Source: Bacteroidales bacterium
GTDB lineage: Bacteria > Bacteroidota > Bacteroidia > Bacteroidales > UBA932
Length of the DNA stretch: 64,000 nt
Assembly (NCBI GenBank): GCA_024693285.1
Contig: JAILLE010000022.1
Location: 53,688-117,687 of the forward strand
Direction: 5' to 3'
Shown: piece after piece, positions 58,514 through 64,000 of the stretch
Layout: every line of letters begins with the position of its first letter
Numbering within the stretch: position 1 is the stretch's first letter
The notes under the pieces: model-generated
The model's database searches: none
The model's input: only the letters and a program-made list of their open reading frames with translations
Told to the model about the DNA's origin: nothing
Program-made: the position numbers and the translations under genes

Positions 58514-59902
58514 ATGGGCAGGTCTTCGGGATATTTCAAGGACATTGGTGACGCTTTCACAAAGGTTCCGGACAAGTCGTCTCTGGACCTGATCTACACC
58601 TCTCCCTCAGGACCTTATGTTCTATATAAAGGCTTCCTCGGTGAGCGGATTGTGGTATTCAAGTGCCTGAATGAGATCTGTAGTGGCGATGAAGTTTATG
58701 AATCGATGTTGCGTCATGAGTTCGAGATAGCCCATCCCTTGAAGCATCCCGGTGTTTGCGATTATCTCTCCTGGGTCAGGCACGGTGACTTAGGCAACGC
58801 CATTGTCATGGAATGGGTCGACGGGGAGACTCTCTCGAATATCCTCAGGTGTGATTCCCTAGATGATGTCTCCAGAGAGAGTATTGCTCTTCAAATTTGT
58901 GACGCTGTTTCGTACGTTCATCGTAAACAGGTGCTGCACAATGACTTGAAGCCTGATAACATCATGGTGACCAAGGGTGGTGGAGTGGTGAAACTGATCG
59001 ATTTCAGCCTGGCTGACTCTCCTTCCATGGTCAGGGGACATGTTCCCGCGGGAACAGAGGGTTATGCCGCTCCGGAGGTTGTCTCAGGCGGGGATGCGAG
59101 CGTCTCTTCCGACATATTCTCTCTTGGGAAGATTCTTTCGATCCTGCTTCCATCGAGGACGGATGTTTACGGTCGGTGCCTTAAGGGGAATCCATCAGAA
59201 CGTTTCGCATCTGTGGAGGAAGTGAGGGCTGCCATACTGTCCGGACGCTCTCGAAAGTGGTGGATTCCTGTGATTATGGCTTTGGCCGCTATTCTCGTGG
59301 GGGTGACGTTTATGATTCCCAGATTGAAAGAGTATAGGGCGAAAGAGAAGGGAAGAGAGATGTTCGAAGAAGCCGCGGCGCTTTTGCGTGGATTTGAGGA
59401 GGATTCGCTTGAGACTGATTCTTCCAGTTATACTTTTGTCGACACGCTGGATTGCCTTAACGGAAGGTTCGTGGTGACTGCTGATGACGGACGCGAAGGA
59501 ATCATGGACTCGGCTGGAAGACTCATCGTTGAGCCTGTCTGGGAAAGGATAGAGTTTCTGTCTCCTAAGGTCGCGGAGCTAAGGAGGAATGGCCTTTCAT
59601 ATCTTTGCTCCGGTGAGGGGAGGATATTCGCGGAAGGTGCTGATAGGGAGGAGCTTGCCGCATCTTTTCAGGAACGTTACGAGCGTATGCTTTTCGAGGA
59701 CATGAGACATTGGGACGAGGTCTTGGATAAGGCGGATTCCCTTTGCTCCGCTTGTCTGTCCGGTGAGGATGCGGGGGGCTTATCACAGAGGTTTGACTCT
59801 CTCAAAGCGAGCCTGGCTGGTGTGTCCGGGAATATGACCAATGTGCAGGCATCTAGGCTAGAGATTATTCTCGGGAGGTTTGAAAACCAGGGCGGCAGAT
59901 GA
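58514..59902 (+). CDS. Eukaryote-type Ser/Thr protein kinase, membrane-anchored, with WG-like periplasmic part
   Basis: The 462-residue protein has an N-terminal kinase domain (about 1-235). Its glycine loop is poor (YVLYKGFLGERIVVFK, lysine near 55). The catalytic loop is VLHNDLKPDNIM (HND in place of HRD), the metal loop is LIDFSLAD (DFS in place of DFG), and GYAAPEVVSGGD carries the APE motif. A membrane helix spans about 246-266 (WWIPVIMALAAILVGVTFMI). The periplasmic part has a WG-repeat-like segment GIMDSAGRLIVEPVWERIEF and a long helical tail. The core catalytic aspartates are kept, so activity is likely. Its stop overlaps the next ATG. Confidence 0.88.
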   Translation: MGRSSGYFKDIGDAFTKVPDKSSLDLIYTSPSGPYVLYKGFLGERIVVFKCLNEICSGDEVYESMLRHEFEIAHPLKHPGVCDYLSWVRHGDLGNAIVMEWVDGETLSNILRCDSLDDVSRESIALQICDAVSYVHRKQVLHNDLKPDNIMVTKGGGVVKLIDFSLADSPSMVRGHVPAGTEGYAAPEVVSGGDASVSSDIFSLGKILSILLPSRTDVYGRCLKGNPSERFASVEEVRAAILSGRSRKWWIPVIMALAAILVGVTFMIPRLKEYRAKEKGREMFEEAAALLRGFEEDSLETDSSSYTFVDTLDCLNGRFVVTADDGREGIMDSAGRLIVEPVWERIEFLSPKVAELRRNGLSYLCSGEGRIFAEGADREELAASFQERYERMLFEDMRHWDEVLDKADSLCSACLSGEDAGGLSQRFDSLKASLAGVSGNMTNVQASRLEIILGRFENQGGR

Positions 59903-61161
59903 GAAGAATGTGGTTCATATTCGCGCTCCTGGCTTTGTCTTCCACTCTTTCGGCACAAAGCGTGAGGAAGATAAAGGAAGATCCTTCTTTCATTTGGGGA
60001 GAGGGACGTGGAAATGATTATGAATCAACACAAAGTGCAGCATTGGACGCACTTGTGGCCAAGCTTGCCTCGACGGATCTTCTCGATGTGCCTGAGCGTT
60101 CGAAATTGGCCGTGTGGAAGACTTACAGGGGGGATGTTTTATCCGTCTCCGAAGTGGTCATGGAGTCAGGTACGGCTTTGAGATACATCCCTTGGAAAAA
60201 TGTTGATAGGATCTTCGCCAGGAGGAGGGGACTTGTCTCCGAGCTTCACTCCAGAGGTGCCAAAGCTTTGTCCGGGGGCAGGGAAGGGGAGGCTGCCGCT
60301 TGCTCGGTATGGGCTCTGGCGCTCTTGGATGTACTTCCCGGAAATCCGGATCTGAAGGCGGAGCTTGAGATTATGGCAGGATCATCAGCAATAGAACCCA
60401 AAGCGGAAGTCCCCGGATTGTCTTATGTCGGACGGGAGGTTGAGTCCATCCGCTCGGCTCTCGGCAAAAAGGCTTCTATAGTCAGGAAGGAGGCTGTAAG
60501 CAGGCCAGTCACGTCTGTCAATAGCAATCTTTCAGCGGATCCGGAGCCAGTCGCCAGGCCAAATCTGGCTGCTCTTCCAGTGATTGACAGGGGGCTGCTT
60601 TTCAAAGGAGCTGATTTTAGAGGACTTTACGAAATTGGCAGATTATCAACTGTTTCCGCCTCTATGGCGGCGTCGGGGGAACCTTTGGTTAAGCAAGCCA
60701 CGACTTATCTGCTGATGCTCCAGGCGGGCGCTTTGCCTTCAGTGGAGGCAGGTTTGTATATAGGGGTAAAGCGGAATGCCTTGGGGGGCTACCTGTCCGC
60801 CAGGAGAGGATTTGGCACGTCGAGACATGATTATTCCGCTTCCAGCGACGGAAGGACTGATTACGGTTTCTTATGGGCCTCCGGGAAGACCGGTTCTTCC
60901 AGATACAGTGTTTCCGGTGGTGTACTTATCGGATTCGGGGAAAAGCTAATAATTTATGCGGGAGCAGGTTACGGTAAAATAGACTGTCTTTGGGAGGATA
61001 CTTCCGGCCAGTGGGCGAGAATAGAAGACCTATCCCATAGAGGGGCACTTGTGGAACTTGGTCTCATATATTCCATTGGCCCGTTCTCCATCCAGGCCGG
61101 CGCCTCCTCAATCTCCTTTTCAACCACCAGCCCGGTCCTCGGACTTGGTGTGAATTTCTGA
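59899..61161 (+). CDS. Secreted protein with barrel-like C terminus, coupled to the kinase
   Basis: The 420-residue protein has a signal peptide (FIFALLALSSTLSAQS). The N-terminal half (about 20-170) is helical (YESTQSAALDALVAKLAST, a LPP20/FlgT-like motif) and includes the repeated RRGLVSELHSRGAKAL. From about 235 to the end it is alternating beta (YLLMLQAGALPSVEAGLYIG, ending SFSTTSPVLGLGVNF), like a small outer-membrane barrel. ATG 59899 overlaps the kinase TGA (ATGA), so both are made together. It may be the envelope partner of the kinase. No family is recognised. Confidence 0.72.
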   Translation: MRRMWFIFALLALSSTLSAQSVRKIKEDPSFIWGEGRGNDYESTQSAALDALVAKLASTDLLDVPERSKLAVWKTYRGDVLSVSEVVMESGTALRYIPWKNVDRIFARRRGLVSELHSRGAKALSGGREGEAAACSVWALALLDVLPGNPDLKAELEIMAGSSAIEPKAEVPGLSYVGREVESIRSALGKKASIVRKEAVSRPVTSVNSNLSADPEPVARPNLAALPVIDRGLLFKGADFRGLYEIGRLSTVSASMAASGEPLVKQATTYLLMLQAGALPSVEAGLYIGVKRNALGGYLSARRGFGTSRHDYSASSDGRTDYGFLWASGKTGSSRYSVSGGVLIGFGEKLIIYAGAGYGKIDCLWEDTSGQWARIEDLSHRGALVELGLIYSIGPFSIQAGASSISFSTTSPVLGLGVNF

Positions 61162-61173
61162 TTCTGTTGGCTA

Positions 61174-61626
61174 TTATAGACGTGCCACAAGCATCGCCTC
61201 GCAACCTTCGAGAATATCCTGGAAGGTGGTCTCGAAGTCTCCGGTGTACCAAGGATCGGCGACATCCCGGCTTCTACCGGTGTAGGACATCATGAGGTGG
61301 ATCTTGCCTTCCGGGTCGGTGGGAATTATGTGTCTGATCAGCCGAAGGTTAGATGCGTCCATGCAAATGATACGGTCGAATCTGGCGTAGTCGGAATATG
61401 TGATCTTCCTCGCCCTTTTGGAGTTGTCGAAAGGGACTCCGTGCTGGGTGAGGCATCGTCTTGCAGGTGGGTAAATCGGGTTGCCGGTCTCCTCGTCCGA
61501 AACTGCGGCTGACTCGATAAAGTATTCATTCTCAAGGCCTCTGGACTTAATCAAGGCCTTCATTATGAATTCCGCCATCGCTGACCGGCAGATATTTCCA
61601 TGACATATGTACAAAATCTTTATCAT
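61174..61626 (-). CDS. Low-molecular-weight protein tyrosine phosphatase
   Basis: The 150-residue protein starts with ILYICHGNICRSAMAEFI, which contains the C-x5-R-S phosphate loop (CHGNICRS). It ends with the acid loop ADPWYTGDFETTF, where the aspartate is the general acid. These are the marks of LMW-PTP, which removes phosphate from tyrosine (or arginine) of proteins, often in capsule regulation. It is convergent with the barrel gene 13 bp away. The purF-like gene lies four bases upstream on the same strand. Confidence 0.93.
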   Translation of the reverse strand: MIKILYICHGNICRSAMAEFIMKALIKSRGLENEYFIESAAVSDEETGNPIYPPARRCLTQHGVPFDNSKRARKITYSDYARFDRIICMDASNLRLIRHIIPTDPEGKIHLMMSYTGRSRDVADPWYTGDFETTFQDILEGCEAMLVARL

Positions 61627-61629
61627 AAG

Positions 61630-63378
61630 CTATAACTTACTGCTTGATAGATAGTTAACAAGCGCTTCGGTCACCCGTTTCACTCCTCCCGGAGTTGGGT
61701 ATATTCCCGAGAAATACCAGTCACCGTGATGTTCGGGGCAGGCTTCACGCAGTCCTTCCAGCGATTGGAACACGAGTTCAACCGGAGTGCTCATTCCTTC
61801 CGGCCGCAACATCCGAGCCATTTGCTCGTTAATCATGTCGACTGAGAAGGGTTTGTATATATCCCTGATCATATTCTCCATATCCTCCTTTGGTTTCAAG
61901 AGTTCCTTGGAACAGGCTGTGTGCAAGTTTCGCAACTCACCTTCGCGCCCGCTTTTCCGCCATAGCTCCATAGCCGCCCTAAAAGCGCATAGCTCCTCAA
62001 GGTGCGGCATATCGATGCCGTAGTAGTCTGGATATCTGATCTGTGGAGCTGAACTCACCATCACAATCTTTTTGGGGTGGAGGCGGTCCAGGATTTTGAA
62101 TATGCTGTCTTTGAGCGTGGTGCCGCGGACTATGCTGTCATCGATAATGACTAGGTTGTCCTGCTTTGGCCGCAGACTGCCATAGGTGATGTCATAGACA
62201 TGGGAGGCAAGGTCATCCCTTGAGCCGGCTTCGGTTATGAAGGTTCTCAGTTTGATGTCTTTCCAAGCAACCTTCTCAGTCCTGACGTCCATCCCCAACT
62301 TTCTGAAACCCTCCACCATCCCGTAAAACGCTACTTCGGCAGTGTTGGGGATGAAAGAGAAAACTGTATTGTCCACATCCTGGTCAATCGCTTTCAAGAC
62401 GTTTTGGACCAGCTGTTCTCCAAGCTTTTTACGCTCGCGGTAAATGTCCCGGTCAGATCCCCTGCTGAAGTATATCCTTTCGAATGAGCATTTAAAGTCT
62501 CCTTTTTGGGGAAATATCTCCTCTATAGAGATCTCTCCATTCTTTCTGACTATCAGCGCTTTCCCTGCGGGCAACTCGTTGACTTGACCACAGTCAACAT
62601 TGAAGACCGTCTGCAGGACAGGCCGCTCGCTCGCTAGGGCGACAACCTCTTCATCCCTATAAAAGAAGGCGGGACGTATTCCCCAGGGATCCCTGACCGT
62701 GAACATCTCTCCGCTTCCTGTCAGACCGCACATCACATAGCCTCCGTCGAATTTGTCTAGCGTTGAGCGTAGGACATTCTCCATCTTGACATTGTCGTCA
62801 ATAAATTTTGTGATATCCAGGCCGGTTTTCCCGGACTCCTTGGCCATCTGGTAATTCCGCTCAACCTCCCGGTCGAGGCGGTGCCCCATCAGCTCCAGAG
62901 TGATGTAAGTGTCGCTGTATATGCGAGGGGATTGCCCCTGGCTAACCATATCCTGGAAAATCTCGTCGATGTTGGTCATGTTGAAGTTGCCGCATAGACA
63001 GAGGTTCCTGGCTCTCCAGTTGTTCCTCCGAAGGAATGGGTGGACAAACGACAATCCGGATTTCCCGGTGGTTGAATATCGCAGGTGTCCCATGAGAATC
63101 TCACCTTGAAAAGAATCGTCAAGCCGACTGAATATCTCGGTAATGGCATCTTTACCTTCAGCTCTCTCCCTGAACATATATTCCTCTCCAGGCGGGTTGG
63201 AAAGATTGACGCAGGCAATACCGGCACCTTCCTGGCCTCGGTTGTGTTGCTTCTCCATCATCAGATAGAGTTTGTCGATGCCATATTTGCCCGTACCGTA
63301 TTTATTCTTGTAATAATCCAGCGGCTTAAGAAGGCGGACCATCGCCACACCGCATTCGTGTTTAAGTTGATCAGTCAT
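61630..63378 (-). CDS. purF: Amidophosphoribosyltransferase
   Basis: The 582-residue enzyme makes phosphoribosylamine from PRPP and glutamine, the first purine step. After an eight-residue propeptide (MTDQLKHE) comes catalytic CGVAMVRL. The glutaminase part has HNRGQEGAGIACV and MGHLRYSTTG. The phosphoribosyl part has the PRPP loop NLVIIDDSIVRGTTLKDSI and SSAPQIRYPDYYGID. It is longer than E. coli PurF (505), with inserts typical for Bacteroidota. The start overlaps pyrG by eight bases. Confidence 0.93.
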   Translation of the reverse strand: MTDQLKHECGVAMVRLLKPLDYYKNKYGTGKYGIDKLYLMMEKQHNRGQEGAGIACVNLSNPPGEEYMFRERAEGKDAITEIFSRLDDSFQGEILMGHLRYSTTGKSGLSFVHPFLRRNNWRARNLCLCGNFNMTNIDEIFQDMVSQGQSPRIYSDTYITLELMGHRLDREVERNYQMAKESGKTGLDITKFIDDNVKMENVLRSTLDKFDGGYVMCGLTGSGEMFTVRDPWGIRPAFFYRDEEVVALASERPVLQTVFNVDCGQVNELPAGKALIVRKNGEISIEEIFPQKGDFKCSFERIYFSRGSDRDIYRERKKLGEQLVQNVLKAIDQDVDNTVFSFIPNTAEVAFYGMVEGFRKLGMDVRTEKVAWKDIKLRTFITEAGSRDDLASHVYDITYGSLRPKQDNLVIIDDSIVRGTTLKDSIFKILDRLHPKKIVMVSSAPQIRYPDYYGIDMPHLEELCAFRAAMELWRKSGREGELRNLHTACSKELLKPKEDMENMIRDIYKPFSVDMINEQMARMLRPEGMSTPVELVFQSLEGLREACPEHHGDWYFSGIYPTPGGVKRVTEALVNYLSSSKL

Positions 63379-64000
63379 TTAGCGAGCAAGCTTTTATGAA
63401 ATCCATGAATAGGGGGTGTGGGCTTAGTACCGTGGATGAATACTCCGGATGGAACTGAGTTCCGATGTACCATTTGTGAGTCGGAACCTCCACTATCTCA
63501 ACGAGATCGTTGTCGGGATTAACCCCTACACACTTCATCCCGTACGCCTCAAGTGCCTCCTTGAAACCATTGTTGACCTCGTAGCGGTGACGATGTCTTT
63601 CGCTGACAACATCAATTCCTCCATATGCCGCTTTTGCTTTGCTGCCCTCTGTCAGGCGGCAATTGTAAGCACCAAGTCTCATCGTGCCTCCTAGGTTAGT
63701 GATGCTTTTTTGATCCTCCATCATGTCTATGACATTGTGTGAGGTATTAGGGTTCATTTCCATGCTGTCTGCATCCTTGAGTCCCAAGACGTTCCTCGAG
63801 TATTCTATTACCATCATCTGCATGCCGAGGCATATCCCGAATGCGGGCAGGTTGTGAGTCCTGGCATGACAGGCGGCGATGATTTTGCCCTCGATACCCC
63901 TTTGGCCGAATCCTGGGCAGATGACGATGCCATCTAGGCCGGCGAGTTTATCGGCGACATTGTCTTCAGTTATCTCCTCGCTGTTGACGAACACGGCTTT
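63371..64000 (-). CDS. pyrG: CTP synthase, C-terminal glutaminase part (5' end outside window)
   Basis: The frame is open to the last base (KAVFVNSEEITEDN at the window edge), so the N-terminal synthetase half lies to the right. The 209 visible residues are the class I glutaminase domain: GIVICPGFGQRGIEGKI, the nucleophile block FGICLGMQMMVIEYSRNVL, SERHRHRYEVN, and the catalytic His/Glu in GTQFHPEYSST. The enzyme aminates UTP to CTP. It overlaps the purF start by eight bases. Confidence 0.95.
   Translation of the reverse strand, partial: KAVFVNSEEITEDNVADKLAGLDGIVICPGFGQRGIEGKIIAACHARTHNLPAFGICLGMQMMVIEYSRNVLGLKDADSMEMNPNTSHNVIDMMEDQKSITNLGGTMRLGAYNCRLTEGSKAKAAYGGIDVVSERHRHRYEVNNGFKEALEAYGMKCVGVNPDNDLVEIVEVPTHKWYIGTQFHPEYSSTVLSPHPLFMDFIKACSLND

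Overview
This window is chromosomal DNA from a member of the Bacteroidota, most likely an uncultured gut or rumen Bacteroidales. The evidence is the recurring promoter form TTTG-19/20 bp-TAnnTTTG, the near absence of Shine-Dalgarno sequences, and several Bacteroidota-type proteins (prokaryotic CCDC81-type HU domain, DUF6515, NigD-like lipoprotein, ECF sigma factors paired with membrane or barrel proteins, a long PurF). Genes are very dense. No gene-free stretch exceeds 300 bases; the longest, about 225 to 290 bases around 17.4-17.6 and 18.1-18.4 kb, hold a repeat and a tRNA with its promoter and terminator. Both ends cut genes: ileS on the left and pyrG on the right. I saw no transposase, integrase, CRISPR array, rRNA or origin.

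Layout. 1-4.7 kb: ileS, a DksA/TraR-like gene, lspA, tRNA-Ser, and an ECF sigma factor with a four-helix membrane protein. 4.7-15.5 kb: acyltransferase, sialate O-acetylesterase, GNAT, a rhodanese/metallo-beta-lactamase lipoprotein, an outer-membrane barrel with a PlsC-like enzyme and a BASS transporter, a LysR regulator and TrkH. 15.5-18.3 kb is a small accessory patch: a lipoprotein, a toxin-antitoxin pair, a TonB-domain lipoprotein, a DUF4304-like protein, two copies of a ~145-bp repeat that each contain a 31-codon ORF, and tRNA-Asn. 18.4-28.7 kb is a nine-gene plus-strand run centred on cell-wall sugar recycling: SpoIID-like protein, AmpG-like permease, NamZ-like muramidase, AmgK-like kinase fused to a RapZ-like domain, MurU-like nucleotidyltransferase and MscL. 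28.7-32.9 kb: NhaC, a NigD-like lipoprotein, and a second ECF sigma factor with a membrane-anchored barrel protein.

32.9-44.2 kb is one tightly packed minus-strand run of eight genes. It joins the complete histidine-to-glutamate route (hutH, hutU, hutI, ftcD) to a Gate-domain membrane protein, a transglutaminase-like protein, a Tat-type dipeptide epimerase and a sugar-kinase-like enzyme. Both halves could feed glutamate pools, from histidine and from wall peptides. 44.3-51.5 kb holds housekeeping genes (DUF418, dtd, exonuclease, UvrD-like helicase, esterase, Nim-like flavoprotein, carbonic anhydrase, YbaK-like deacylase).

51.6-56.9 kb is the most unusual region. A five-gene run encodes an Mrr-like endonuclease, an unknown protein, an 83-residue peptide that looks like a graspetide (omega-ester/amide RiPP) precursor, its ATP-grasp ligase, and a four-helix membrane protein. 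An AAA ATPase with its own strong promoter follows. 56.9-61.2 kb carries a leucine-rich-repeat lipoprotein and a three-gene set built around a membrane-anchored eukaryote-type Ser/Thr kinase. The window closes with a low-molecular-weight phosphatase, purF and pyrG.
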